Shown here: in pieces, positions 47,593-56,935 of the stretch
Layout of the letters: the number at the start of each line of letters is the position of its first letter
How positions within the stretch are numbered: the stretch's first letter is position 1
Assembly (NCBI RefSeq): GCF_016907545.1
Contig: NZ_JAFBCD010000001.1
Coordinates: forward strand, 1,178,001 to 1,242,000
Direction of reading: 5' to 3'
Source of the DNA: Paenarthrobacter ilicis
GTDB taxonomy: Bacteria; Actinomycetota; Actinomycetes; Actinomycetales; Micrococcaceae
DNA: 64,000 nt
Made by a program: the position numbers and the translations under genes
The notes under the pieces: model-generated
Databases searched by the model: none
Told to the model about the DNA's origin: nothing
Seen by the model: only the letters and a program-made list of their open reading frames with translations

Positions 47593-48585
47593 GTGGACAT
47601 TGATGCCTTCCTGGCCGTACATGGGAACAAATGGTCGCGGCTGCATGTCCTGGCCCATAAACGGCGGCTCACCGGAGCTGAAGCCGATGAACTTCTGCGC
47701 CTCTACCAAACGGCGTCCTCACACCTGTCCCTGATCCGGTCCGTGGCGCCAGAATCGGCATTGTCGGCGTCCCTGTCCGCATCACTGGCGCAAGCGCGGA
47801 CAAGGTTTACCGGAGCACGTTCGAACTTCATGGAGGACCTGGCACGCTTCTTTGTGATCGCTTTGCCCGCTGCCTTCTACCGCATCCGTTGGCTGACCAT
47901 CTGGTGCGGTGTTGCGTTTGTTGTGGTGGCCGGGGCCTACGCTTTGTGGATCGGCACGTCCGCTGACGCGCTGAGGGCCGTGGCCACCGATGCCAAGGTC
48001 CAGCAGTACGTGGACGAAGATTTCATTGACTACTACTCGGAAAATCCTGCTGCGTCTTTTGCGGGTGCTGTGTGGACAAACAACGCTTGGATTTCAGCGC
48101 AGGCCGTGGCCTTCGGTGTGACCGGATTCTGGGTACCGTTCATCCTGTTCATGAATGCGCAGTCAACGGGAGTGGCCGCCGGCCTCTTCCTCGCCACAGG
48201 GAAAATGGACGTCTTCTTCAGCTACATCCTGCCGCACGGCCTCATGGAACTCACCGCCGTTTTCATTGCTTGTGCTGCGGGACTGAAGATCTTCTGGGCG
48301 ATGGTCCGGCCCGGTCCGCGCACAAGAATGCAGGCCGTGGCAGATGAAGGCCGCTCCCTGATCACCGTGGCTTTGGGCCTGGTCCTGGTACTTCTGGTGT
48401 CCGGCATAGTTGAGGGATTCGTGACCCCGAGCCCCCTGCCGGTGTGGGCCAAAATCACCATTGGCGCGTTGGTATTGGCCGCCTACTGGAGCTATACATT
48501 GGTGCTGGGCGGACGTGCTGCCCGTGCTGGTGTTACCGGCGATCTTGATCCACACGATGCCGGCTACAGGAGCATCGCAGCCTAG
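47593..48585 (+). CDS. Stage II sporulation protein M (SpoIIM) family membrane protein
   Basis: This 330-residue protein has a cytoplasmic helical N-terminus (~95 residues, WSRLHVLAHKRRLTGAEADEL) and five to six transmembrane helices with the SpoIIM-type segments FILFMNAQSTGVAAGLFLATG and ILPHGLMELTAVFIACAAGLK. The host does not sporulate as far as known; in such actinobacteria the gene accompanies RDD, MoxR and DUF58 genes. Those partners are split here, with moxR-DUF58 13 kb away. Confidence 0.88.
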   Translation: MDIDAFLAVHGNKWSRLHVLAHKRRLTGAEADELLRLYQTASSHLSLIRSVAPESALSASLSASLAQARTRFTGARSNFMEDLARFFVIALPAAFYRIRWLTIWCGVAFVVVAGAYALWIGTSADALRAVATDAKVQQYVDEDFIDYYSENPAASFAGAVWTNNAWISAQAVAFGVTGFWVPFILFMNAQSTGVAAGLFLATGKMDVFFSYILPHGLMELTAVFIACAAGLKIFWAMVRPGPRTRMQAVADEGRSLITVALGLVLVLLVSGIVEGFVTPSPLPVWAKITIGALVLAAYWSYTLVLGGRAARAGVTGDLDPHDAGYRSIAA

Positions 48586-48724
48586 ACCTTACAGTTGCGT
48601 TGCGATCTGGTCGCGGCCGGGGTGGCTCCGCGTGTTTGCCCAGGAGCGGGCGGTAGGCTCGATTGCAGACGAGTGAGCCGGCAGTCCCCAACCGCCGGTG
48701 GATGCCTACGGAAGTGAACCCGCT

Positions 48725-49909
48725 GTGAGCGACAAGAGCCAAAAACCACACGAACCGGATACAGACGCCCCCAAGGACGCCGATGAGCCGGCCTTCGACT
48801 GGATGAAGCCGAAGTCCTCCGCTGGAGCCTCGCCGGCGACTCCCGCTTCCGAGGACCGGACCGCTGCTGCTGCAGGGCCGGCGTCGTCCTACCAGCGACC
48901 CTCAACCGGTCCCACCACGGCGGTTCCCACGGCGTCCCAGCCGGGAACCCGCGCCGACCGCAAGGCCGCCGAAGCGGCGGACAACGCTGCTGAGCCGTCG
49001 CTCCCAACAGACACCCAGGCTGAGGCCTCCACAGTCAAAGAATCTTCGCACTATTCAGAGCCTCTGCCCACCTCGGCCCTCCAGGTGCGTCCACCGGAAG
49101 ACGAAGTGGCCCGCCGGAACGCAGAACGCGAGCAGGCAGCCAAAGTGAAGCCGATGGGTCCCCGGATCTTCCAGATACTTCTGGCTGTCTTCTACCCGAT
49201 CATTCTCCTGGTTCTGGCCGTCCGAGCGGTCACCAGTCCCTTGTTCCTGTGGGTGGAATACAACCGGCCCGGGTTCCCCGGTGACGGATACGGGTTCAGC
49301 ACCGACGACCGTATGACTTATGGCTCCTATGCGGTGGACTACCTCAGCAACTGGGCCGGACCCCGGTATCTTGGCGGGCTGGTCAACCAGGACGGCGCCA
49401 AACTGTTCAAGGACAGCGAAGTGGCGCACATGGCGGACGTCAAAGTGGTCATCCTGGCCGCCTTCGCCGCAGGGTTGTTGCTGATCATCCTGAGCATCAT
49501 CGCCATGATCTACCTGCGGAAGCGCAGCAACGGCGGGATCCGCCGCGGCCTTTTTGCAGGCTCCATTGTCACCTTGGTGATCATCGTTGGCCTGGCCGTC
49601 CTCGCAGCCCTGAGCTGGGAACAGTTCTTCACGGAGTTCCACAGGATCTTCTTTGCCAACGGGACGTGGACGTTCTCCTTGGAAGACACCCTGATCCGCC
49701 TCTTCCCGGGGCAGTTCTGGATTGATGCCGGGATCGTCATTGGCGCCTTGGTGTTCCTGGTGGCCACGCTGACCTTCATCTTCACGTGGCCCACCAAGCG
49801 GCGCCGGGGAGCAGCGGGCGTTCAGGAAGAAGACGTGGTTGACTCCGAGGAAGATGCCGATGCTTCGAGCGAGGACAGCGAATCGTTCGCAGGAACATCC
49901 AAGCGCTAG
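48725..49909 (+). CDS. TIGR01906 family integral membrane protein
   Basis: This ~394-residue protein has a ~140-residue polar, Ala/Pro-rich cytoplasmic N-terminus and four transmembrane helices. The family block between helices 1 and 2 is visible (LWVEYNRPGFPGDGYGFSTDDRMTYGSYAVDYL). The GTG at 48725 is chosen (GGAAGTGA about eight bases upstream); an in-frame ATG at 48698 is the alternative. Function unknown; it ends in an acidic Ser-rich tail. Confidence 0.84.
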   Translation: MSDKSQKPHEPDTDAPKDADEPAFDWMKPKSSAGASPATPASEDRTAAAAGPASSYQRPSTGPTTAVPTASQPGTRADRKAAEAADNAAEPSLPTDTQAEASTVKESSHYSEPLPTSALQVRPPEDEVARRNAEREQAAKVKPMGPRIFQILLAVFYPIILLVLAVRAVTSPLFLWVEYNRPGFPGDGYGFSTDDRMTYGSYAVDYLSNWAGPRYLGGLVNQDGAKLFKDSEVAHMADVKVVILAAFAAGLLLIILSIIAMIYLRKRSNGGIRRGLFAGSIVTLVIIVGLAVLAALSWEQFFTEFHRIFFANGTWTFSLEDTLIRLFPGQFWIDAGIVIGALVFLVATLTFIFTWPTKRRRGAAGVQEEDVVDSEEDADASSEDSESFAGTSKR

Positions 49910-49920
49910 CAACCCTTCCC

Positions 49921-49957
49921 ATGGCACCTCTTCCCCGTCGGGAAGGGGTGCCATTTT
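49921..49957. terminator. Terminator between the TIGR01906 gene and the acyl-CoA ligase gene
   Basis: A 13-15 bp stem (ATGGCACC... and ...GGTGCCAT, arms about 49921-49935 and 49939-49953, loop GTC) is followed by TTTTAT on the + strand. It ends at the stop codon of the convergent acyl-CoA ligase gene and could serve both. Confidence 0.8.
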
Positions 49958-51785
49958 ATGTGGCGTACAGGCTGTCCACTACCGAGGAAAAGTCCCCTGC
50001 CACTGCACTGCGCTTCAGCTTGAGTGACGGTGTGAGGTGTCCGGATTCAACACTGAGTTCAGCCGTGATGAACGCGAACTTCCGGATCGATTCAGCCCCG
50101 GACACCAGCTTGTTGGCCTCGTCCACGGCCGTCTGCACCGCGGCCCGGATGCGGTCGTCGTTGGCCGCTTCCTTGATGGTCAGGGACGCCTTGTTGACCT
50201 CGCACCAGTCAGCCAGGCCCTCCGGATCCAGGTTCACCAACGCGGCGACGAACGGTTTTCCGTCGCCCAGCACCACGGCTTGTCCCACCAGGGGATGCTC
50301 GCGCAGCTTTTCCTCCAGTGGCCCGGGCGCAACGTTCTTGCCGCCCGCGGTCACCAGCAGGTCCTTCTTGCGGCCCGTGATGGTGAGGAAGCCGTCTTCG
50401 TCCAGCTCACCAAGGTCGCCGGTGCGGAAAAAACCATCTACGAATGCGGCCTCGTTCGCGGCATCGTTACCGTGGTAGCCCTTGAAGACGCCGATGCCTT
50501 TGACCAGGATTTCACCGTCATGGGCCACCCTGATGGTGGTTCCGGGCACGGGGATACCCACCGACCCGATCCTGGTCATGCTGGGGGTGTTGACGGTGCA
50601 CGGCGCTGTGGTTTCGGTGAGTCCGTAACCTTCCAACACGGGAACGCCGGCGCCGTGGAAGAAGTGGTTGTCCCGCAGGCTCAGTGGGCTGGCCCCGGAC
50701 ACCGTGTAGCCCACGTGTCCGCCGAAGACTTCCCGCACCTTGGGGTATAGGAGCCTGTTGAATGTGCTGTGTTTGAGGCCCAACAGCCAGCCCGGCCCGG
50801 TTCCCTGGCCACGGGCGGCGAGGTCCACCGCCGTCGAATATTCCACGGCAGCGGCTGAAGCTGCGGAAAAAAGTGCCGATTTCCCTGACATGGCGGCCTT
50901 GTGGCCGGCACCGGCGTAGACCTTCTCGAAAATCCGGGGAACAGCCAGCAGGAACGTTGGCTTGAAAGAGCCGAGGTCCGCCATCAGGCCGCTGGCGCCT
51001 GCGCTATGGCCCAATGTGATCCCGGCGGTAAGGCAGACAACCTGCACCGCCCTGGCCAGAACATGCGCCAGCGGAAGGAACATCAGAGTCCGTGCGCCCT
51101 GCTGCATCAACAATTCAGGAAGGAAGGGAATCACGTTGCGGGCCACCAGCACAAAGTTGCCGTGGGTGATTTCGCACCCTTTGGGCTTACCAGTGGTTCC
51201 GGATGTGTACACGATCGAGGCGACGTCGGCCAGCGTGGCAGCGGAGCGCTGCCGTTCCACCTCGGCATCCATCACACCGATTCCGACGGCGGCCACGCTG
51301 GTGAGGTTGGGGGCGTCGCCGTCGTGCTCCATCCGCATGATCATCACGGGGTCCTCGCCCAACTCAGTGGACTTGTCCACAAGGTCATGCACCAGGCGGG
51401 CCTTGGCCGTGTCCTCAACAAAGATGCGCCTGGCGCCGGAATCAGCCAGGATCCATTCGATCTGGCTGGCTGAGGAGGTTTCGTAGATGGGAACCGTCAC
51501 TCCACCGGCCATCCAGATGGCAAAATCCACCAGCGTCCACTCGAAGCTTGAATGGGACAGCACCGCCACCGGGTCGCCGGGATTGAGGCCCCCGGCAATC
51601 AAGCCCTTGGCCAGCGCCGTAACGTCAGCCAGGAACCGTGACGCCGTGACGTTCAGCCAGCCATTGGACGTCTTGTGGGCGTAGAGGTTGCCGAAAGGGT
51701 CCGTGGAGCATCGCTCCAGCAGAAGATCCGTGACGTTGGTTGAGGGATCGGCCTCCACCAGAAGTTCCGTGCTTGCTTCCCTCAC
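49956..51785 (-). CDS. Long-chain acyl-CoA synthetase (AMP-dependent ligase)
   Basis: This 609-residue adenylate-forming enzyme activates fatty acids as acyl-AMP and then acyl-CoA. It has the P-loop YTSGTTGKPKG, GYGLTETTAPCTVN, and FRTGDLGELDEDGFLTITGRKKDLLVTAGGKNVAP, all complete, with the C-terminal Lys domain. It resembles FadD15-type enzymes. GTG start with AGGAGG six bases upstream. It starts 10 bases after the mannosyltransferase gene, so the two are probably cotranscribed. Confidence 0.93.
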   Translation of the reverse strand: MREASTELLVEADPSTNVTDLLLERCSTDPFGNLYAHKTSNGWLNVTASRFLADVTALAKGLIAGGLNPGDPVAVLSHSSFEWTLVDFAIWMAGGVTVPIYETSSASQIEWILADSGARRIFVEDTAKARLVHDLVDKSTELGEDPVMIMRMEHDGDAPNLTSVAAVGIGVMDAEVERQRSAATLADVASIVYTSGTTGKPKGCEITHGNFVLVARNVIPFLPELLMQQGARTLMFLPLAHVLARAVQVVCLTAGITLGHSAGASGLMADLGSFKPTFLLAVPRIFEKVYAGAGHKAAMSGKSALFSAASAAAVEYSTAVDLAARGQGTGPGWLLGLKHSTFNRLLYPKVREVFGGHVGYTVSGASPLSLRDNHFFHGAGVPVLEGYGLTETTAPCTVNTPSMTRIGSVGIPVPGTTIRVAHDGEILVKGIGVFKGYHGNDAANEAAFVDGFFRTGDLGELDEDGFLTITGRKKDLLVTAGGKNVAPGPLEEKLREHPLVGQAVVLGDGKPFVAALVNLDPEGLADWCEVNKASLTIKEAANDDRIRAAVQTAVDEANKLVSGAESIRKFAFITAELSVESGHLTPSLKLKRSAVAGDFSSVVDSLYAT

Positions 51786-51795
51786 TGTTTGCCTC

Positions 51796-53610
51796 CTAGA
51801 TCCACGATGGCATCCACATCCTCATCCGCCACTCCTGGTAGCTGATCACTTCAGCGGTCAGTACCGGGTAGAAGAACGCCGTAGCCACAACTGCCACCAC
51901 CAGCACCAAACCGACCACATACAGCCCTGAACGCCGGCGCCACGGGGGATCGCTGCTCCTGCCCAGCACCAATCCCAGAACGTACGTCAGTCCCAGCACC
52001 AGGAAGGGCTCGAAGGACACTGCGTAGAAGATGAACATGGTGCGTTCGGGGTACATGAACCATGGAAGGTAGCCGGCTGCCACCCCGGCAAGGATTGCTC
52101 CGGCGCGCCAGTCCCGGCGTCCGGCCCACCAGAAAAGCAGTATGACCAAAGCGATGGTTCCTCCCCACCACACCACGGGGTTCCCCACCGGCAGGATGGC
52201 GGAGGAGCAGGCGTCCGCCACGCAACCGGGCGTACCGGTCTTGGGGGACTGGTAGTAAAAGGAGGTGGGGCGGCCCATGATGAGCCATGTCCACGGACTC
52301 GACTCGTAGGGGTGGTCAGCGCTGAGGCCCTGATGGAACTTGTACGCTTCCAGGTGGTAGTGGGCCAGCGAACGGATGGAGTTGGGCAGCCAATCCCAGC
52401 CAGATGCAGGGTTTGTGGCTGCCCACTGGCGGTAATAGGCATCCTTGGAGAGGAACCAGCCGGTCCACGTTGCAACGTAAGTGACCGCGGCGATGGGAAT
52501 GAGGGTGACGAACGCGGGGAGGCCGTCCTTGATGACCCCGGCACTGAACCAGCTGCGGATCCCGGCGATCCTGCGGGCGTTCATGTCCCACAGCACGGTC
52601 ATCACGCCGAAGGCTGCTACAAAGAACAGCGCCGACCATTTGGTGCCCACAGCCAAACCCAAGCAAACACCGGCAACCAAGCGCCACCACCGCATGCCCA
52701 GCCATGGACCGGACGCGAGCTGCGTGAGGGAGGGGCGGCCTTGCGGCGAAGCAGCCGCTTGCGCGGCAAGCCGGGAAGCGAGACGACGGCGGCCGTCGTC
52801 GCGATCCAAAAGCAGGGCGCCGAAGGCGGCCAAAAGCCAGAAGGCCAGGAAAATGTCCAACAGGGACGTCCGCGACAACACCAGGTGGTGCCCATCAACA
52901 GCCAGCAGCAGCCCTGCCACCGCGCCGAGAGTGTGGGAGCGGAAAAGTTTGAGTGCAATGAGTGAGACCAGAAATACCATCAGCGTGCCGGTCAGGGCGG
53001 CGCTGAAGCGCCATCCGAAGGGGTTGTCCCCACCGAACAGCCACATCCCGAACGCGATCATCCACTTCCCGACCGGTGGGTGCACCACGTACTCGGGAGT
53101 GTTCAGCAGCACGTTGGGGTTGCCGGCATTGAACGAATCGTTGGCTTGGGCGGGCCAGCTGCGCTCGTACCCACTCTGGAGGTAGGAGTAGGCATCCTTG
53201 ACGTAGTACGTCTCGTCGAAAACCAGGCTGTGGGGATTCTCGAGGCGGAAGAACCTCAGAACGCCGCCCAGGACAGCCGTAATGACAGGGATCAGCCAGA
53301 ACCACAACCGCAACGACGGCGGGTAGTCGCGCCAGCTGTTCACGCCGCCGATCAGCCGGTTCCTTAAGGAGGAAACGGTAAAGGCGTCTGCCGGGCGGGC
53401 AATCCACTGGCGGTTTTCCAGGGATCGGCTGGGCGGCAGGTTGAGCGGCTTCGCAGCCGCGTCACCGCGACGTGGCGGCTGGCCACCAGCGGAAACTTCC
53501 GATTGGTTCTCTGCGGAGTCTTGGCCCTCCGCGGCGGATAGCGGTTCAGCGGACGTGGAAGGCGCCTCGGGGATGCCGGAAGCTGTGGCAGGAACGGGCG
53601 ACTGGTTCAC
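51796..53610 (-). CDS. Polyprenyl-phosphate-mannose--protein mannosyltransferase (PMT family)
   Basis: This 604-residue GT39-type enzyme has a ~100-residue polar N-terminus and about 10-11 transmembrane helices. The first extracytoplasmic loop carries the DE motif (RLENPHSLVFDETYYVKDAYSYL), and HPPVGKWMIAFGMWLFGGDNPFGWR matches the PMT family. It transfers mannose from a polyprenyl carrier to Ser/Thr of secreted proteins. GTG with TAGCAT six bases upstream. It is divergent from rsmI, as in M. tuberculosis Rv1002c/Rv1003. Confidence 0.93.
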   Translation of the reverse strand: MNQSPVPATASGIPEAPSTSAEPLSAAEGQDSAENQSEVSAGGQPPRRGDAAAKPLNLPPSRSLENRQWIARPADAFTVSSLRNRLIGGVNSWRDYPPSLRLWFWLIPVITAVLGGVLRFFRLENPHSLVFDETYYVKDAYSYLQSGYERSWPAQANDSFNAGNPNVLLNTPEYVVHPPVGKWMIAFGMWLFGGDNPFGWRFSAALTGTLMVFLVSLIALKLFRSHTLGAVAGLLLAVDGHHLVLSRTSLLDIFLAFWLLAAFGALLLDRDDGRRRLASRLAAQAAASPQGRPSLTQLASGPWLGMRWWRLVAGVCLGLAVGTKWSALFFVAAFGVMTVLWDMNARRIAGIRSWFSAGVIKDGLPAFVTLIPIAAVTYVATWTGWFLSKDAYYRQWAATNPASGWDWLPNSIRSLAHYHLEAYKFHQGLSADHPYESSPWTWLIMGRPTSFYYQSPKTGTPGCVADACSSAILPVGNPVVWWGGTIALVILLFWWAGRRDWRAGAILAGVAAGYLPWFMYPERTMFIFYAVSFEPFLVLGLTYVLGLVLGRSSDPPWRRRSGLYVVGLVLVVAVVATAFFYPVLTAEVISYQEWRMRMWMPSWI

Positions 53611-53616
53611 CCGCCC

Positions 53617-53622
53617 ATGCTA
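53617..53622 (-). promoter_or_regulatory. -10 hexamer TAGCAT, six bases before the mannosyltransferase GTG
   Basis: TAGCAT-N6-GTG on the minus strand with no clear ribosome site fits a leaderless promoter. Confidence 0.45.
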
Positions 53623-53675
53623 CCTTTCCATCCTTGAAGCGGCGGTGAGGTGCGGCGTTGCAGGGGCCACGGCAT

Positions 53676-53681
53676 TAGGCT
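53676..53681 (+). promoter_or_regulatory. -10 hexamer TAGGCT, six bases before the rsmI GTG
   Basis: TAGGCT-N6-GTG fits a leaderless promoter and fixes the start at 53688. Confidence 0.45.
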
Positions 53682-53687
53682 TGGCAG

Positions 53688-54611
53688 GTGGACGAACAAC
53701 GCAGCACCCCGGATGAAGCTCCTGTCAGCGACGATCTGGACCAGGAGCCGTTCGATTCCGGCCCCGTAGTGGTCCCCGGAGTCGGCCGGATCGTCCTGGC
53801 CGCCACGCCCATAGGAAACGTGGGCGATGCGTCATCCCGGCTGGTGGAACTGTTGGCAACCTCTGACATTGTTGCCGCCGAGGACACGCGCCGCTTGCAC
53901 CGTTTGGTCACCGCACTGGGCGTGGAGGTGAGCGGACGGGTCATCAGCTATCACGAGCACAACGAGGTAGCCAAGACCGGTGAGCTCCTTGACCACGTCC
54001 GCAACGGCAAAACCATCCTGATGGTCAGCGACGCCGGGATGCCCTCCGTCTCGGACCCGGGCTTCCGTTTGGTGGAAGGGGCCGTGTCCGCCGGATTGAC
54101 TGTCACGGCAGTTCCCGGGCCGTCGGCGGTCCTCACTGCGCTGGCATTGTCCGGCCTGCCCACGGACCGGTTCTGCTTTGAGGGTTTCCTGCCACGGAAG
54201 TCCGGCGAGCGGAACTCACGTTTGGCGGATCTGGTGGATGAACGCCGGACCATGGTGTTCTTCGAGGCGCCGCACAGGCTTGAGGTGATGCTCCGTGCGC
54301 TTCACGAACGTTTCGGCCCGGAGCGCCGCGTGGCAGTTTGCCGCGAACTGACCAAGACCTACGAGGAAGTCATCCGGGGAACCCTCCGGGAACTCCTCGA
54401 GTGGGCTGAGAACAACGAGGTCAGGGGAGAGATTGCAGTTGTGGTGGGCGGTGCGCCTGAGCAGGAGCCCGGAAAGCCCGAGGACCATGTGGCTGCGGTC
54501 AACGAACTTGTTTCCCAAGGGATCCGCCTGAAAGAAGCTGTAGCCGCCGTGGCGGAGGAAGTCCGCGTCAGCAAGCGGGAGCTGTACTCGGCAGTGCTGG
54601 CGGCACGCTGA
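53688..54611 (+). CDS. rsmI: 16S rRNA (cytidine(1402)-2'-O)-methyltransferase
   Basis: This 307-residue methyltransferase of the tetrapyrrole-methylase fold modifies C1402 in the ribosomal decoding centre. Family motifs are VLAATPIGNVGDASSR, AAEDTRRLHRLV, YHEHNE, MVSDAGMPSVSDPGF, VPGPSAVLTALALSGLPTD and FEGFLPRKSGER. The N-terminal ~35 residues are an acidic extension before the fold. A 23-bp tandem repeat lies just after the stop. Confidence 0.95.
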   Translation: MDEQRSTPDEAPVSDDLDQEPFDSGPVVVPGVGRIVLAATPIGNVGDASSRLVELLATSDIVAAEDTRRLHRLVTALGVEVSGRVISYHEHNEVAKTGELLDHVRNGKTILMVSDAGMPSVSDPGFRLVEGAVSAGLTVTAVPGPSAVLTALALSGLPTDRFCFEGFLPRKSGERNSRLADLVDERRTMVFFEAPHRLEVMLRALHERFGPERRVAVCRELTKTYEEVIRGTLRELLEWAENNEVRGEIAVVVGGAPEQEPGKPEDHVAAVNELVSQGIRLKEAVAAVAEEVRVSKRELYSAVLAAR

Positions 54612-54624
54612 TCCTGTCGGTCCT

Positions 54625-54710
54625 CTGCAGGAAGACGCACGGCTCTTCTGCAGGAAGACGCTCGGCTCTTCTGCAGGAAGACGCTCGGCTCTTCTGCAGG
54701 AAGACGCTCG
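54625..54710. repeat. 23-bp tandem repeat, about 3.7 units
   Basis: Units of 23 bases start with CTGCAGGAAGACG at 54625, 54648, 54671 and 54694. The first differs from the others by one base (GCAC for GCTC) and the last is partial. Each junction forms the palindrome TCTTC-TGCAG-GAAGA, so the array can fold as consecutive small hairpins. It lies in the 260-base gap between rsmI and gabD. The rest of that gap holds no feature I can name. Confidence 0.85.
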
Positions 54711-54871
54711 ACGCGGGCTGTGCAGCTGCACAATATCCCGCCCATTCGGCAGTGCGCAGAGGCGTAGACACTGCTTCCGGGCGGGCAGTACCGTGGCATT
54801 AATTCAAGCCACTTCCGGCAAGTAACCCCAGTGGTGCAACGCTCCAAAGCACCAAAGACGAAGGAGTCGCC

Positions 54872-56353
54872 ATGACTGTCACAGTTGAACGCGAAAGCGA
54901 ACTTCTGGCTTCCGTCCCCACCGGCCTGCTGATCAATGGCCAGTGGCGTCCCGCGGGATCAGGTAAGACCTTTGATGTTGAGGACCCCGCAACCGGCAAG
55001 ATCCTGCTCAGCATCTCCGACGCCGGTGCTGAAGATGGCGCGGCCGCACTGGATGCCGCTGCTGCCGCCCAAGCCGATTGGGCACGCACCGCGCCCCGCG
55101 AACGTGGCGAAATCCTGCGTCGCGCTTTCGAGCTTGTCACTGAGCGAGCCGAGGACTTTGCCCTGCTCATGACCCTGGAAATGGGCAAGCCCCTGGCCGA
55201 AGCCCGCGGCGAAGTTACCTACGGTGCAGAGTTCCTGCGCTGGTTCTCTGAAGAAGCCGTGCGCGTATCCGGCCGCTACTCGACTGCACCTGATGGCAAG
55301 AACCGCCTCCTGGTGCAGAAGAAGCCCGTTGGCCCCTGCCTGCTGATCACCCCGTGGAACTTCCCGCTGGCCATGGCCACCCGTAAAGTAGCCCCCGCCG
55401 TCGCCGCCGGTTGCACCATGGTCCTCAAGCCGGCAAACCTCACGCCGCTCACCAGCCTGCTGTTTGCGCAGGTCATGCAGGAAGCCGGCCTCCCGGCAGG
55501 TGTCCTCAACGTCATCCAGACGTCCACAGCAGGGGCTGTCACCGGCCCGCTGATCAAGGATGACCGTCTCCGCAAGATCTCCTTCACCGGTTCCACCCCG
55601 GTGGGCCAGGCCCTGATCCGCGAAGCCGCGGACAAAGTGCTGCGCACGTCCATGGAACTGGGCGGCAACGCACCGTTCGTCGTCTTCGAGGACGCCGATC
55701 TGGACAAGGCTGTTGAAGGTGCCATCGCTGCCAAGATGCGCAACATGGGCGAGGCCTGCACCGCAGCGAACCGCTTCATTGTGCACGAGTCCATCGCCGA
55801 CTCCTTCGCTGAGAAATTCGCCGCCAAGATCGGCTCCCTCACCACGGCACGCGGTACCGAGCCCGAGTCCAAGGTTGGCCCCTTGATTGATGGCAAGGCC
55901 CGCGATGGCGTTCACGCCCTTGTCACCGAAGCTCTGGAAGGTGGCGCCACGGCGGTCACCGGTGGTGCGGCCGTCGACGGTCCCGGTTACTTCTACCAGC
56001 CCACCGTCCTGAAGAACGTTGCGGAAGACTCCCGCATCCTTCAGGAAGAAATCTTCGGCCCGGTGGCCCCGATCATCACCTTCGCCACCGAAGATGATGC
56101 CGTCCGCCTGGCCAACAACACCGAGTACGGTTTGGTGGCTTACGTCTTCACCAAGGACCTGAACCGCGGCCTGCGGATCAGCGAACGCATCGAGACCGGC
56201 ATGCTGGGCCTCAACGCTGGCGTTATCTCCAATGCAGCAGCTCCGTTCGGCGGCGTCAAGCAGTCCGGACTGGGCCGTGAAGGCGGTTCCGAAGGCATCG
56301 AAGAGTACCTGTACACCCAGTACGTAGGTATCGCTGACCCGTACGCCGACTAA
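54872..56353 (+). CDS. gabD: NAD(P)-dependent succinate-semialdehyde dehydrogenase
   Basis: This 493-residue aldehyde dehydrogenase has the catalytic Cys296 (GEACTAANRF), general-base Glu262 (MELGGNAPF) and the cofactor segment SFTGSTPVGQAL. The overall pattern (INGQWRPAGSGKTFDVEDPATG; MLGLNAGVISNAAAPFGGVKQSGLGREGG) is that of GabD, which oxidises succinate semialdehyde from GABA to succinate. No GABA transaminase is next to it, so the substrate is inferred. AAGGAG lies upstream of the ATG. Confidence 0.9.
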   Translation: MTVTVERESELLASVPTGLLINGQWRPAGSGKTFDVEDPATGKILLSISDAGAEDGAAALDAAAAAQADWARTAPRERGEILRRAFELVTERAEDFALLMTLEMGKPLAEARGEVTYGAEFLRWFSEEAVRVSGRYSTAPDGKNRLLVQKKPVGPCLLITPWNFPLAMATRKVAPAVAAGCTMVLKPANLTPLTSLLFAQVMQEAGLPAGVLNVIQTSTAGAVTGPLIKDDRLRKISFTGSTPVGQALIREAADKVLRTSMELGGNAPFVVFEDADLDKAVEGAIAAKMRNMGEACTAANRFIVHESIADSFAEKFAAKIGSLTTARGTEPESKVGPLIDGKARDGVHALVTEALEGGATAVTGGAAVDGPGYFYQPTVLKNVAEDSRILQEEIFGPVAPIITFATEDDAVRLANNTEYGLVAYVFTKDLNRGLRISERIETGMLGLNAGVISNAAAPFGGVKQSGLGREGGSEGIEEYLYTQYVGIADPYAD

Positions 56354-56397
56354 CCTCCTGCCTGTCCGCCGCTCTCGCAACAAGACCGGCTGACCAC

Positions 56398-56443
56398 CAG
56401 GGCCCGCCTCCGGAACCGCGCGTTTCGGAGGCGGGCCCTGTTT
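56398..56443 (+). terminator. Terminator after gabD
   Basis: A perfect 15-bp stem (56398-56412 and 56426-56440) with a 13-base loop is followed by TTT. Confidence 0.85.
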
Positions 56444-56464
56444 CGTGTCCGGGCAGCCCATGAA

Positions 56465-56470
56465 TAAGGT
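56465..56470 (+). promoter_or_regulatory. -10 hexamer TAAGGT, six bases before the MepB-like GTG
   Basis: TAAGGT-N6-GTG with no ribosome site fits a leaderless promoter. The same hexamer at the same spacing precedes tatD. Confidence 0.5.
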
Positions 56471-56476
56471 GTCAGA

Positions 56477-56935
56477 GTGAATTTTCAGTCATTTCAGCGA
56501 TTCATCGGGTTTTCCAACGGCTCTGACTGTGTGCTGGCCGGCCTGCGCGTCGAAGAGCAGAACAGCGACTACGAATCCGGAATTGCGCGCCTGGGCGAGG
56601 AACACTGGCGGATCCGTACCGCGCGCATCACGCCAAAGAAACCTGGAGCCTTTGTAGCCTTATGGAAACGGGACGAGGATGGCTCCACCAGGCCCTTCAC
56701 CGCCGGGGAAGCCGAGGCCGGGCTGCTGGTGTTCGTGGAGGACCAGCAGCGGTTTGGAGTATTCCGATTCACCGCTGCGGACCTCGTGGCGCTGGGCTAT
56801 GTAAGCTCCGGGTTGCACCCGGGCAGGCGCGGATTCCGCGTGTATCCGGCATGGTGCACCGATCTGAATGCCCAGGCCTTACGCACCCAACGCGCGCAAC
56901 TGCCCGCGTTCTCTGAGCATAGGCTGCAGACATGA
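56477..56935 (+). CDS. MepB family protein
   Basis: This 152-residue cytoplasmic protein matches the MepB family: VEEQNSDYESG, RIRTARITPKKPGAFVALWKRD, QRFGVFRFTAADLVALGYVS and GRRGFRVYPAWC. MepB is named from the Staphylococcus aureus mepRAB multidrug locus, but its biochemical role is not known. It overlaps the following acetyltransferase gene by four bases, so the pair is translationally coupled. Confidence 0.85.
   Translation: MNFQSFQRFIGFSNGSDCVLAGLRVEEQNSDYESGIARLGEEHWRIRTARITPKKPGAFVALWKRDEDGSTRPFTAGEAEAGLLVFVEDQQRFGVFRFTAADLVALGYVSSGLHPGRRGFRVYPAWCTDLNAQALRTQRAQLPAFSEHRLQT

Noticed and set aside
54612..54731. Repetitive peptide frames on the minus strand across the 23-bp repeats
   Set aside because: The frames exist only because 23-base units without stops repeat; they lack a ribosome site and a plausible start.
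54959..56461. 500-residue frame opposite gabD
   Set aside because: Antisense shadow with Gly/His/Asp-rich composition; gabD on the other strand has complete catalytic motifs.
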